This document shows positions 37,358 to 45,971 of a DNA stretch of 45,971 nucleotides, in pieces (the stretch's first letter is position 1; each line of letters begins with the position of its first letter). The stretch lies in NCBI GenBank assembly GCA_013178045.1, contig JABLXP010000014.1, positions 1-45,971 on the forward strand. Direction: 5' to 3'. The notes under the pieces are model-generated. The model was given only the letters and a program-made list of their open reading frames with translations. It made no database searches and was not told the origin of the DNA. Origin of the DNA: Bacillota bacterium. GTDB taxonomy: Bacteria; Bacillota; Ch66. The translations under genes were made by a program, and so were the position numbers.

Positions 37358-37369
37358 GGAGGGAGTTTA

Positions 37370-38803
37370 GTGCGTACGGCTAGTGAATATTTGGAAAAAC
37401 TGGCAACAATGCGCAAGAACATCTACTTAAACGGGGAGGTGATAGGTCGGAATGATCCCCGGATTGTACAGGCAAGTAAAGCCATCCGCATGACTTTTGA
37501 CCTGGCAGAAGACCCCCAGTATAAGCAACTGGCAACAGCGACTTCCCACGTAACTGGCCAGACCATCAACCGGTTTACGCACATTCACCAGAACCCTGAT
37601 GATTTACTGATCAAACAGGAAATGACCAGAAAGTTTTGCGGGATGGTGGGGGGTTGCATCCAGCGGTGCATGGGGTGTGATGTCATGAATGCCCTGTCAG
37701 TGACGACCAAGAACGCCGACTTGAAGTACGGGACCGACTACCACGAAAGGTGGCTAAAATATCTGAAATACTTCCAGGAGAATGATCTGGTTGCGGCTTG
37801 TGCCCAAACCGACGCCAAGGGAGACAGGAGGCTTAGACCAGGGGAACAACCCGATCCTGACCAGTATCTGCACGTGGTGGAAAGAAGGGTAGATGGTGTT
37901 GTTGTCCGCGGGGCCAAGCTGCACAATACCATGGCACCTTATGCCGATGAAATCATCGCCATTCCCACCCGGGCTCTGAAAAAGGATGAGAAGGACTACG
38001 CGATTGCTTTTGCTATTCCTGCGGATACTGAGGGAATCTATCTCATCGGACGGGGAAGTTGGTATCCCAAAAGAGAACCGGGGATGGAGGCGCCCATTGC
38101 AGAGATTGGGGATGTTGAAAGTTTTACCGTTTTTGATAATGTTTTTGTTCCCAACGAACGCATCTTCCTCAATGGGGAGACTGAGTTCGGCAGTGAAGTG
38201 GCGTTGCTCTTTGCCCTTTTTCACCGGCACAGCTATTGCGGCTGCAAACCGGGTACGGGTGATGTGCTGATGGGCGCGACAGCGTTGGTGGCTGATTATC
38301 TTGGGATCGAAAAAAAGAGCCATGTCCGGGAGAGACTGGCCGAAATGGTCAGCACGGCCGAACTGGTGTACGCGGCGGGGATCGCCTCGGCAGTAAAATC
38401 GATAAAAGCTCCGTCTGGCACGCAGATCCCGAACATTGTGTATGCCAATGTAGGGAGGAGACATGCGGGTCACAACATTTACCGTGAATTTAATATTCTG
38501 TGTGAAATCGCTGGTGGTCTGCCAGCTACTCTACCATTCTCTAAGGAATATACCAGCCCGATCGTCGGTGATTTTGTCCGGAAATACGTAACCAGGAGAG
38601 CGGGCGTTTCGCCGGAAAACCATTATCGGGCTTTCCATTTGGCCAGTGACCTGTTAACCTCAGATAATTCTTCGATCAAACAGGTGGCCGGGGTACACGG
38701 TGGAGGTTCACCGATCATGGAGGACATCGCGGTGCTGGCGACTTACGACCTTGAAAGCAAGAAAAACCTAGCTAAATACCTGGCGGGAATCAAAGAAGAA
38801 TAA
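37370..38803 (+). CDS. abfD: 4-hydroxybutyryl-CoA dehydratase (AbfD-like)
   Basis: A 477-residue flavin and [4Fe-4S] enzyme of the 4-hydroxyphenylacetate-3-hydroxylase fold that converts 4-hydroxybutyryl-CoA to crotonyl-CoA. Every key residue of the Clostridium aminobutyricum enzyme has a counterpart: cluster ligands Cys96 and Cys100 (GGCIQRC), His285 and Cys292 (HRHSYCGC), Tyr289 and Lys293 beside them, Thr187 in GAKLHNT and Glu263 in VPNERIF. This separates it from flavin monooxygenases of the same fold, which lack the cluster ligands. The neighbouring CoA transferase and beta-oxidation genes fit. GTG start behind GGAGGGAG. Family members may also isomerise vinylacetyl-CoA. Confidence 0.92.
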   Translation: MRTASEYLEKLATMRKNIYLNGEVIGRNDPRIVQASKAIRMTFDLAEDPQYKQLATATSHVTGQTINRFTHIHQNPDDLLIKQEMTRKFCGMVGGCIQRCMGCDVMNALSVTTKNADLKYGTDYHERWLKYLKYFQENDLVAACAQTDAKGDRRLRPGEQPDPDQYLHVVERRVDGVVVRGAKLHNTMAPYADEIIAIPTRALKKDEKDYAIAFAIPADTEGIYLIGRGSWYPKREPGMEAPIAEIGDVESFTVFDNVFVPNERIFLNGETEFGSEVALLFALFHRHSYCGCKPGTGDVLMGATALVADYLGIEKKSHVRERLAEMVSTAELVYAAGIASAVKSIKAPSGTQIPNIVYANVGRRHAGHNIYREFNILCEIAGGLPATLPFSKEYTSPIVGDFVRKYVTRRAGVSPENHYRAFHLASDLLTSDNSSIKQVAGVHGGGSPIMEDIAVLATYDLESKKNLAKYLAGIKEE

Positions 38804-38822
38804 AGGAAAAAGGAGGTGGATA

Positions 38823-38861
38823 GTGCAAGGAAAAAGACGATTTGCGACTGAGAAACGGTAG
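38823..38861 (+). other. Twelve-codon mini-ORF with strong ribosome binding site
   Basis: AAAGGAGGTGGATA is followed by GTG and the peptide MQGKRRFATEKR. The site is as good as any in the operon but leads to only 12 residues. It may be a decayed start, a leader peptide or chance. Confidence 0.3.
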
Positions 38862-38926
38862 TTATCAAAGGAGAACAAAGTTTATTATTTGCTGGGTGAC
38901 GATCATATTGAGAGGAGGTCAGTACT

Positions 38927-40276
38927 GTGAGCGATCTGATGGAGATGTACCGGAGTAAGCTGGTATCTGCAGAGGAAGCGGTGAAAGTAGTTAAGTCGGG
39001 AGATTTTGTCCGTTATGGGTACAGCTTTACCAAGCCGACCGCGCTGGACATGGAGTTGGCGAAACGGAAGGACGAACTGTATGAGGTAAATATTGGTTGT
39101 GCCACCTGCCCGATGAAGTTCTATACTGTTGAGGCTGACCCGACTACCACCCATTTTCGGTATAACAGCGGCCACATGACTGCTCCCGAGCGCTACCTGC
39201 ACGACAAGGGGTTGGCCTATTACGCACCATCTGCTTTTGGGCAGGCACCGGACTGGTATCGCATGGGGTACTCCAAGTCAGATGTAGTGATGATTGCGGT
39301 TTGTCCGATGGACAAACATGGGTATTTCAATTTTGGCCCCCAGGCGACGTATATTAAGGCTATCTGCGAAATGGCCAGAACGGTTATTGTTGAGATCAAC
39401 CCGTCCATGCCGCGGGCACTCGGGGGTTTTGAAGAAGCGATTCATATTTCTGAAGTGGATATGATTGTGGAGGACCCACGGGCTGATGTACCATTACCGG
39501 ATATCAAAAACCCCCCACCGACGCCGGAAGACACAAAAATTGCAGAACTGATCGTGGAGGAAATCCCTGATGGGGCTTGCATTCAACTGGGGATCGGGGC
39601 CATGCCGGCAGCCATTGGCGAGATGATTGCCCAGTCAGACCTGAAGGACCTGGGGATTCACAGCGAACAATTGTGTGAAGCGATGATGAACATGTATCTG
39701 GCAGGAAAAGTAACCGGGCGGAGAAAAGCCCTATTACCTGGCAAGATTACCTACACCTTCTCAATGGGTTCGAAACGCTTCTGGGAGTGGATTGATGACA
39801 ACCCGGTTCTGGCTAACTGTCCCGTTTATTTCACCAACTATCCCCAGTACATCATGGCCAACGACAACTTTATTTCCATCAATAACACTCTGGAGGTCGA
39901 CCTGACGGGCCAGGCTTGTTCGGAGAGCAAGGGTACGCGGATGATTTCCGGTTCAGGTGGGCAGTTGGAATTCGCCTACGGTTCTTTCTTTTCCAAGGGC
40001 GGTAAATCCTTCCTGGCGATGACATCTACCTACGAGAGAAAAGGCGTGCGGGCGTCCCGCATCGTGCCCACGCTGACCCCGGGAGCGGTAGTAACGACGC
40101 CGCGACCGATCGTGCATTACCTGGTAACAGAATATGGCAAAGTCATTCTGAAGGGCAAGTCCAACTGGCAGCGGGCGGAATTGCTCATCTCGATCGCTCA
40201 TCCTGACTTCCGGGACGACCTGGTTAAAGAGGCGGAGAAGCTCGGTATCTGGCGCCGAACAGCGAAGATCGAATAA
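38927..40276 (+). CDS. Acyl-CoA transferase, probably 4-hydroxybutyrate CoA-transferase
   Basis: A 449-residue member of the acetyl-CoA hydrolase/transferase family that moves CoA from acetyl-CoA to a carboxylic acid through a glutamyl thioester. The catalytic glutamate is Glu247 in GIHSEQL; the CoA-site motif GSGGQLEFAYGSFFSKGGKS is typical of the butyryl/4-hydroxybutyrate transferases. Direct proximity to the dehydratase favours 4-hydroxybutyrate as acceptor, but specificity cannot be read from sequence. GTG start behind GAGGAGG. Confidence 0.88.
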   Translation: MSDLMEMYRSKLVSAEEAVKVVKSGDFVRYGYSFTKPTALDMELAKRKDELYEVNIGCATCPMKFYTVEADPTTTHFRYNSGHMTAPERYLHDKGLAYYAPSAFGQAPDWYRMGYSKSDVVMIAVCPMDKHGYFNFGPQATYIKAICEMARTVIVEINPSMPRALGGFEEAIHISEVDMIVEDPRADVPLPDIKNPPPTPEDTKIAELIVEEIPDGACIQLGIGAMPAAIGEMIAQSDLKDLGIHSEQLCEAMMNMYLAGKVTGRRKALLPGKITYTFSMGSKRFWEWIDDNPVLANCPVYFTNYPQYIMANDNFISINNTLEVDLTGQACSESKGTRMISGSGGQLEFAYGSFFSKGGKSFLAMTSTYERKGVRASRIVPTLTPGAVVTTPRPIVHYLVTEYGKVILKGKSNWQRAELLISIAHPDFRDDLVKEAEKLGIWRRTAKIE

Positions 40277-40403
40277 GGCAGACTGATTCGGAGGGCGGCA
40301 TTTCAGTTGTTGATAGAAAGATGAGAGAAGAAGCGAATGCCGAGATGTTTAGTGGTGTGTTTTAACACATTTTTATGGTGAGCAAGGATTGGAGGTAAGC
40401 TTC

Positions 40404-42794
40404 GTGAAGAAAAGAATTAAACGAGTGGCAATACTCGGTTCGGGAACGATGGGAAGCGGTATTGCTGCACACCTGGCCAATGCCGGCATCCGCAGTTATT
40501 TGCTGGATATTGTGCCTACTGAACTTACGGAAGCAGATAAGTCGAAAGGCCTAACCCCTGAGAGCCCTGAGTTTAGAAACCAGATCGCGGAGAACAACAA
40601 ACAGGCGCTTCTCAAGGCGCGCCCAGCGCAATTAATGAACAAAGAAGACATCGATCTGATCACGGCAGGGAACATGGAAGACAATCTGGCCTGGCTGTCC
40701 GAGTGTGATTGGATTGTCGAAGTGGTCCCGGAAAATCTGGAGGTCAAAAAGGCGGTATTGAAAAAAATACAGCCGTATATCAAACCGGGAACGATTGTGA
40801 CAACCAACACCTCAGGTATTTCGGTGAACAGGATAGCGGAAGAGATGCCACTGGAATTTAGGCAATACTGGCTGGGTACACACTTCTTTAATCCTGTTCG
40901 CTACATGAAATTATTAGAAATTATTCCATGTAGAGACACTCTACCGGAAGTTGTTCGTTTCATGGCTGATTTTGGGGAAAAAGTGCTGGGGAAGGGGATT
41001 GTGTTTTGTAAAGATACCCCGAACTTTATCGCCAATCGCCTGGGGGTAAACAGTGGCTGTTCGATTGCTAATAAGACAGTGGAATTCGGCCTGACTGTTC
41101 CAGAGGTGGACGCCATTGCCGGTCCGGCGATGGGACGACCGTCAACAGCGTTTTTTGGGTTGATTGACCTGGTGGGGCTGGATATTGCCATTGCTTCCGG
41201 GGACACCGTGTACAACAATGTGGAAGACCCGGCCGAGAAGCAGTTGTTTGTCCGCCCCAACTTCTATTATGAAATGAGGAACCGGGGCCTGTTGGGGAAC
41301 AAGACCAAAGCCGGTTTCTATAAAAAAGAGGGTAAGGAAAAATTAGCTATTGACCTCAATACTTTTGAATATAAACCGATTAAACCGGTGTCTTTCCCCA
41401 GTCTTGAGACGGCCAACAAAGAAAAGACCCTGGCCAGGAAATTAGAGGCCTTCTTTGAAGGCGATGACGTCGCAGCTAAATTTGTCTGGAAGCATATCAG
41501 AGACACTTTTGTGTATGCAGCTTCCAAGATTCCGGAGATCGCCGACAATATTCTCGACATCGACCGGGCGATGCGGTGGGGCTATAATTACGCCGCTGGT
41601 CCATTTGAAATGTGGACGGGGATGGATCTGCCCAAATATGTAGCCCGGATGGAGGCAGAAGGCGTAGTTGTTCCCGCCTGGGTGAAAGAGATGCTGGCGG
41701 CCGGGTTCAACTCGTTCTACAAGACTGAAGACGGCATTGAGTATTATTATTCCATCCCAGAGAAAAAATATGTTCCCATTCAACACAAGCCCGAGGTAAT
41801 TGTCCTGGCGGAACTGAAAGCCAAAAACAAGGTGATCAAAGCCAATGAAGCGGGTACCATTTACGATATTGGCGACGGAGTGATTTGCCTGCAATTGCAT
41901 ACGCGCACCGGGGCGATCAATGCGGGAGTCATCGAGATCATAAAGCAGGCTCAGGAAGAACTGGCGCAGAACTGGGAGGGCCTGGTGATTACAGGGTCCG
42001 GCCGGAACTTCTGTGTCGGAGCTGACCTGAACTGGGTCATGGAACAGATTACCGCTAAGAACTGGGCCGAGATTGACCGGGGACTGAAGATGACGCAGGA
42101 TGTTTACCTGGCCAATAAATATTCGGATAAGCCGGTTGTAGTCGCGCCCTTCGGGATGACGCTGGGCGGCGGGTGTGAAATGGCCATGCACAGTTCGGCC
42201 ATCCAGGCTGCCGGGGAAACCTATTTCGGCCTGGTGGAGGTTGGTGTAGGGCTGATTCCAGCTGGCGGCGGCCTCAAGGAAATGACAATGCGGGCAATGG
42301 AAAGGATTAAGGGAACCAGCGCTTTCGCGATTGATTTCATTACACCTTATTTCCAAAATATCATGACGGCCAAGGTATCCACGAGCGGCAAAGAGGGTGT
42401 TGACCTCGGGTATATGCGGCCAACCGACCGGATTACTCTCAACAATGATTTCCTGATCGCTGATGCGAAGAAGAGGGTCCTGGAGTTGATTGACATCGGT
42501 TATACTCCACTGCTCAGCAAACCATTCCCGGCTGTTGGTCAGAATGGGCTGGGCTTGATAAAGAGCAGTACCAGACAGATGATGCATGCCGGTTATATGA
42601 GTGAGTACGACTGGCATATTGCTTGCAAAATTGTTGATGTCATGGCGGGAGGTCAGATCACCGCAGGAACCATGATTAATGAACAGTATCTCCTGGATCT
42701 GGAAAGAGAGGTTTTCCTCAGTCTGTGCGGTGAGCAAAAGACTCAGGACCGGATCGTCCACATGTTGACTAAAGGTAAACCTTTACGGAATTAG
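40404..42794 (+). CDS. 3-hydroxyacyl-CoA dehydrogenase / enoyl-CoA hydratase fusion (FadN-like)
   Basis: A 796-residue bifunctional protein. The N-terminal NAD-binding domain has GSGTMGSGIAAHLANAG, the catalytic histidine in GTHFFNPVRYMKLLEI and EVVPENLEVK; dehydrogenase C-terminal domains follow to about 400. A crotonase domain spans about 490-690 with oxyanion segments SGRNFCVGADLNW and GMTLGGGCEMAMH, and the protein ends in helices typical of Bacillus FadN. It should hydrate crotonyl-CoA and oxidise (S)-3-hydroxybutyryl-CoA to acetoacetyl-CoA. GTG 40404 has GGAGG ahead; the TTG at 40389 precedes that site. Confidence 0.92.
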   Translation: MKKRIKRVAILGSGTMGSGIAAHLANAGIRSYLLDIVPTELTEADKSKGLTPESPEFRNQIAENNKQALLKARPAQLMNKEDIDLITAGNMEDNLAWLSECDWIVEVVPENLEVKKAVLKKIQPYIKPGTIVTTNTSGISVNRIAEEMPLEFRQYWLGTHFFNPVRYMKLLEIIPCRDTLPEVVRFMADFGEKVLGKGIVFCKDTPNFIANRLGVNSGCSIANKTVEFGLTVPEVDAIAGPAMGRPSTAFFGLIDLVGLDIAIASGDTVYNNVEDPAEKQLFVRPNFYYEMRNRGLLGNKTKAGFYKKEGKEKLAIDLNTFEYKPIKPVSFPSLETANKEKTLARKLEAFFEGDDVAAKFVWKHIRDTFVYAASKIPEIADNILDIDRAMRWGYNYAAGPFEMWTGMDLPKYVARMEAEGVVVPAWVKEMLAAGFNSFYKTEDGIEYYYSIPEKKYVPIQHKPEVIVLAELKAKNKVIKANEAGTIYDIGDGVICLQLHTRTGAINAGVIEIIKQAQEELAQNWEGLVITGSGRNFCVGADLNWVMEQITAKNWAEIDRGLKMTQDVYLANKYSDKPVVVAPFGMTLGGGCEMAMHSSAIQAAGETYFGLVEVGVGLIPAGGGLKEMTMRAMERIKGTSAFAIDFITPYFQNIMTAKVSTSGKEGVDLGYMRPTDRITLNNDFLIADAKKRVLELIDIGYTPLLSKPFPAVGQNGLGLIKSSTRQMMHAGYMSEYDWHIACKIVDVMAGGQITAGTMINEQYLLDLEREVFLSLCGEQKTQDRIVHMLTKGKPLRN

Positions 42795-42832
42795 ACCTGG
42801 CAAAAACAGTTTAATTTGGGGAGGGAATCCGA

Positions 42833-44017
42833 TTGAGAGAAGCGGTAATTGTTTCAGCAGTGCGTACCGCCGGCGGTAGAGCGCCGCGAGGAACTTTAAG
42901 GGACACCAGGCCGGAGTTTTTGGGCAAGGTTTGTATTGAGGAAGCGATGAGAAGGATTGGCGGAGATTTCCAGCCCGCTATGATTGATGACGTGATCTGG
43001 GGTTGTGCCACCCCGGAACAGGCCTGCGGCGTGAATACCGCCAGAGTGACCGCTCTTTATGCTGGTATTCCGGAAACGGTTCCAGCTTGCACGATTAATC
43101 GTTTCTGTTCATCTGGCTTGCAGGCCATCGCTTTTGGCGCGGAGGCCATTATGTCTGGCCGTTGTGATATTGTGCTTGCTGGCGGCGTCGAACATATGAC
43201 CATGGTGCCCATGGGTGGGGTACGTCGCCCGAACCCGGATATTGCCGTGCATCCTGAACTTGGGCTGATCTACACGCCCATGGGCCTGACGGCGGAGAAC
43301 GTGGCCAAACGCTACGGGATCAGCCGGGAAGACCAGGACCTGTTTGGCCTGGCCAGTCACCAGAAAGCAGCGGCAGCCACAAAGAGTGGCAAGTTTAAAG
43401 AGGAAATTGTTCCCGTGCCGGTCAAGATTACCACCCTGAGACCGGACAACAAGCCGGTGACCAAGGAAATATTATTTGATAAGGATGAGGGTATCAGGTA
43501 TGATGTCTCGCTGGAAGGGCTGGCCAAACTGAAACCGGTTTTTGTTCCCGGCGGGACGGTGACTGCGGGCAATGCCTCTCAGACCACCGACGGGGCAGCG
43601 GCAGTTATCCTGATGTCGGCTGATAAGGCCAAAGAATTAGGGGTTAAACCACGGCTCAAGTTCCTCGGCTTTGCAGTTGCGGGATGTCGTCCGGATGAAA
43701 TGGGGATCGGGCCAGTATTTGCTGTCCCGAAGGTTCTTAAACAGGTTGGTCTGGATTTGAGTGACATCGGTTTGATCGAACTGAATGAGGCTTTTGCTTC
43801 CCAATCACTATACTGCATCAGAGAACTTGGCCTGAATCAGGAGATTGTTAATGTGAATGGCGGGGCAATCGCTTTAGGGCATCCCATGGGTTGTACGGGA
43901 GCCAAGCTGACGGCAACCTTGATGTATGAAATGGAGAGACGCCAGGTGAAATACGGCATGGTCACCATGTGCATTGGTGGTGGCCAGGGAGCGGCTGGCA
44001 TTTTTGAACTATGTTAG
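42833..44017 (+). CDS. Acetyl-CoA C-acyltransferase (thiolase, FadA-like)
   Basis: A 394-residue thiolase that cleaves acetoacetyl-CoA or longer 3-ketoacyl-CoA with CoA. Catalytic Cys92 lies in [13 protein letters not shown], the catalytic histidine in [17 protein letters not shown] and the second cysteine in [11 protein letters not shown]. It starts at TTG behind GGGGAGGG, 38 bp after the fusion enzyme, an order like the fadN-fadA pair of Bacillus. Confidence 0.94.
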   Translation: MREAVIVSAVRTAGGRAPRGTLRDTRPEFLGKVCIEEAMRRIGGDFQPAMIDDVIWGCATPEQACGVNTARVTALYAGIPETVPACTINRFCSSGLQAIAFGAEAIMSGRCDIVLAGGVEHMTMVPMGGVRRPNPDIAVHPELGLIYTPMGLTAENVAKRYGISREDQDLFGLASHQKAAAATKSGKFKEEIVPVPVKITTLRPDNKPVTKEILFDKDEGIRYDVSLEGLAKLKPVFVPGGTVTAGNASQTTDGAAAVILMSADKAKELGVKPRLKFLGFAVAGCRPDEMGIGPVFAVPKVLKQVGLDLSDIGLIELNEAFASQSLYCIRELGLNQEIVNVNGGAIALGHPMGCTGAKLTATLMYEMERRQVKYGMVTMCIGGGQGAAGIFELC

Positions 44018-44090
44018 CGGTGAGGCTGGACATGAGGCAGATTTAATATGTCCCAGTAGGAGTTGTTCAAACTCATTTGCCCAAAGTTGC

Positions 44091-44118
44091 GCAGACCCGG
44101 GCGCCGGCTCGGGTCTGC
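44091..44118 (+). promoter_or_regulatory. Strong GC-rich hairpin between thiolase and second SDR
   Basis: GCAGACCCG (44091-44099) pairs perfectly with CGGGTCTGC (44110-44118). There is no T-tract, so it is not a standard terminator; it may be an RNA-stability or processing element within the operon. Confidence 0.5.
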
Positions 44119-44160
44119 TGAATAACCTCTTAGGCTCGAGACATAAGGAGGTGAGGATAC

Positions 44161-44904
44161 ATGAACAGGCTAAATGGTAAGGTGGCGCTAGTAACCGGGG
44201 CTGGACGAGGGATAGGCGAAGCAACTGCGCGTAAGTTAGCGGCCGAAGGAGCAAAAGTGGCGGTAGTAGATATAGATGAGACCAACGCCCGGCGCGTGGC
44301 TAGCTCTATTGATCCCAGTGGGCATAACAGCCTTGGCTTGGCTTGTGATATAAGCGACTATGCAGCAGTGATGCAGATGGTGGAACAGGTCATGGCGAAA
44401 TTTGGCCATATTGATATCCTGGTCAATAACGCTGGTATTACTAGTGACTCCTTGTTCCATAAGATGTCACTGGAGCAGTGGCAGCGGGTCATCGACGTTA
44501 ATTTAACAGGTACCTTTAATGTTTGCCGTGCTGTGGTTCCATATATGCAAAAGCAACAGAGCGGCAGAATTGTTAATGTATCTTCTGTCTCAGCTTACGG
44601 AAATCCTGGGCAGGCCAATTATGCGGCTTCCAAAGCAGGAATTATTGGCTTGACCAAAAGTTTAGCCAAGGAATTGGGACGCTATAACATCACGGTCAAC
44701 ACTATTGAACCAGGGCTTACTGCCACTGACATGATCAAAACCATACCTGGACACATTTTGGAAGAAAAAGTTAAAAAGATACCACTAGGTCGGCCGGGGC
44801 AGCCGGAGGACCAGGCTAACGTCATCTGCTTCCTGGCTTCTGATGAGGCCAGTTTTATCACTGGTGTTGAGCTTCAGGTCTGCGGAGGTTCTCTGATCAA
44901 TTAA
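44161..44904 (+). CDS. Short-chain dehydrogenase, FabG-like (second)
   Basis: A 247-residue classical SDR with TGAGRGIG, NNAGIT, the catalytic SSVSAY...YAASK set and a C-terminal SDEASFITGVELQVCGG. It resembles 3-oxoacyl reductases such as FabG and PhaB, so acetoacetyl-CoA or another 3-keto/hydroxyacyl-CoA is a likely substrate; it could supply or accept the (R)-isomer that the fusion enzyme cannot use. AAGGAGGTGAGG precedes the ATG. Confidence 0.88.
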   Translation: MNRLNGKVALVTGAGRGIGEATARKLAAEGAKVAVVDIDETNARRVASSIDPSGHNSLGLACDISDYAAVMQMVEQVMAKFGHIDILVNNAGITSDSLFHKMSLEQWQRVIDVNLTGTFNVCRAVVPYMQKQQSGRIVNVSSVSAYGNPGQANYAASKAGIIGLTKSLAKELGRYNITVNTIEPGLTATDMIKTIPGHILEEKVKKIPLGRPGQPEDQANVICFLASDEASFITGVELQVCGGSLIN

Positions 44905-45014
44905 ACAGATCTTCAACCTTGAAAGCTATGACTTCATTGATGCCGAGAATAATTATCTCCTGGATCTGAAAAGTTTTTCCCGAAGAACTAGTAATGATAG
45001 GGAGGAGTGGTTTC

Positions 45015-45809
45015 ATGTCCTACCGTGATAAGAAGTACAATACCATGCTGGTGACCATTGAAGACAATATTGCCATAATCCAATACAACCGTCCAGAGGC
45101 ACTCAATGCGACCAATGAAGAGATGATCAATGAGCGCATCGAGATTTTTGCTGAGGTCGGAAAGGACCCTGAGATTAAGGCGGTCATCATTACGGGGGGA
45201 GAAAAGGTATTCTGCGCGGGGGGAGATCTGGTATCTTTTTCTAAGTTTGGAGTAGTTGAGGCCCGGCAGTTTGCCGACAAAGTCGTAGCCAGTCAGCGGC
45301 TTTTTGTCGATATGCCGAAACCGACGATCGCAGCGGTTGCGGGATACGCTTTTGGCGGTGGAATGGAAAGTGTGCTGGCGTGTGACCTGCGGATCGCGGC
45401 GGACAACGCCAGGTTTGCCCTGCCGGAGATCAACGTGGGAATTTTCCCCGGCGGCGGTGGAACCCAGCGACTGGTGCAAAATATCTCGATCTGCAAAGCC
45501 AAAGAAATGATTTTCTTCGGCGAACCGATTGATGCCCAGACGGCGTTGGAACTGGGAATCGTGAATAAAGTTGTACCGGTGAATGAATTAATGGATACTG
45601 CGAAAACCTGGGCCAAGAAACTGGCGAAAAAACCGCCGATCGCTCTGCGGATGGCGAAGATGGCGATCAATGCGGCTTGGAGTTGTGACCTTGAGACCGG
45701 TTTGAAGCTGGAAACGGATGCCTGGTCAATGCTCTATGGGACTGCGGACCAGAAAGAAGGCATGCGGGCCTTTATTGAAAAAAGAAAACCGGTGTTTAAC
45801 GGTTGTTAA
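45015..45809 (+). CDS. Enoyl-CoA hydratase
   Basis: A 264-residue crotonase-fold protein. Oxyanion segments are GEKVFCAGGDL and GYAFGGGMES; both hydratase glutamates have counterparts, in GGGMESVLACDL and FALPEINVG, followed by PGGGGTQRL. It probably hydrates crotonyl-CoA made by the dehydratase. ATG 45015 follows GGGAGGAG; ATG 44994 lies ahead of that site. It is the last gene before the right-hand repeat, and no terminator is visible, so the operon could continue beyond the window. Confidence 0.9.
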   Translation: MSYRDKKYNTMLVTIEDNIAIIQYNRPEALNATNEEMINERIEIFAEVGKDPEIKAVIITGGEKVFCAGGDLVSFSKFGVVEARQFADKVVASQRLFVDMPKPTIAAVAGYAFGGGMESVLACDLRIAADNARFALPEINVGIFPGGGGTQRLVQNISICKAKEMIFFGEPIDAQTALELGIVNKVVPVNELMDTAKTWAKKLAKKPPIALRMAKMAINAAWSCDLETGLKLETDAWSMLYGTADQKEGMRAFIEKRKPVFNGC

Positions 45810-45844
45810 CTAAAATAACTGGTATAACAAAAATATTTATTATT

Positions 45845-45971
45845 TGAGCCTTTTGCAATTTTCCAACACTTGATTTACTAAGGATTTTAGGGCCATAAAA
45901 AAGGACTTCACCCCAATTTGGAGAAGTTTTCAAGTAACCAAACCGAAAACCCCATAAAGGAGTGAAGTCAC
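45845..45971. repeat. Right copy of exact 127-bp terminal inverted repeat
   Basis: The exact reverse complement of bases 1-127, beginning 35 bp after the last stop codon. As on the left, no gene is readable in it. Both window edges therefore lead into the same repeated element in opposite orientation. Confidence 0.9.

Noticed and set aside
1-45971. tRNA, rRNA, CRISPR arrays, phage or complete transposase genes
   Set aside because: None recognised on reading both strands; the only mobile-element hint is the terminal repeat.

Overview
The window looks like part of the chromosome of a spore-forming, anaerobic, low-to-mid GC Firmicute, most like the Desulfotomaculum/Pelotomaculum group (Peptococcaceae sensu lato). 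This is inferred from the mix of a KinA-type orphan kinase, a CwlD-like amidase, diaminopimelate synthesis with an LL-DAP aminotransferase, a T-box-controlled ilv-leu operon, the cdaA-cdaR-COG2509-glmM-glmS order with a glmS ribozyme, and frequent GTG/TTG starts. No rRNA, tRNA or CRISPR array was seen. The first and last 127 bases are exact reverse complements, so both ends run into the same repeat, and the window is best read as one contig bounded by a repeat.

Bases 1-7800 are a signalling region. They hold an orphan PAS/PAS histidine kinase, a cell-wall amidase and a convergent PAS protein whose C-terminus looks like the arginine-binding domain of ArgR. A leftward group follows (HD-GYP phosphodiesterase, stand-alone pyruvate-kinase-C-like protein, 38-residue membrane peptide). 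Next is a rightward degenerate-GGDEF/HD-GYP phosphodiesterase behind a c-di-GMP-II riboswitch fused to an intrinsic terminator. Immediately after its stop codon lies a 52-codon remnant of the 3' end of glutamine synthetase.

Bases 7900-23670 are biosynthetic: dapF, dapL, a large unrecognised protein, then a perfect sigma-A promoter and T-box leader driving ilvE-ilvD-ilvB-ilvN-ilvC-leuA-leuC-leuD-leuB, with a DUF3841 gene behind the operon terminator. Bases 23750-31130 carry c-di-AMP synthesis (cdaA, cdaR), a COG2509 flavoprotein, glmM and, behind its own promoter and self-cleaving glmS ribozyme, glmS. Bases 31130-31940 are non-coding apart from a decayed exonuclease-family gene.

Bases 31943-45840 form a catabolic island. 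A leftward AcoR-type sigma-54 activator faces a rightward set: SDR dehydrogenase, sodium:solute symporter, 4-hydroxybutyryl-CoA dehydratase, acyl-CoA transferase, 3-hydroxyacyl-CoA dehydrogenase/enoyl-CoA hydratase fusion, thiolase, second SDR and enoyl-CoA hydratase. Three well-formed -24/-12 promoters lie ahead of the first SDR, the symporter and the dehydratase; two of them are nearly identical. Together the genes could import a hydroxy acid (most simply 4-hydroxybutyrate), activate it, dehydrate it to crotonyl-CoA and oxidise it to two acetyl-CoA under substrate-responsive sigma-54 control.
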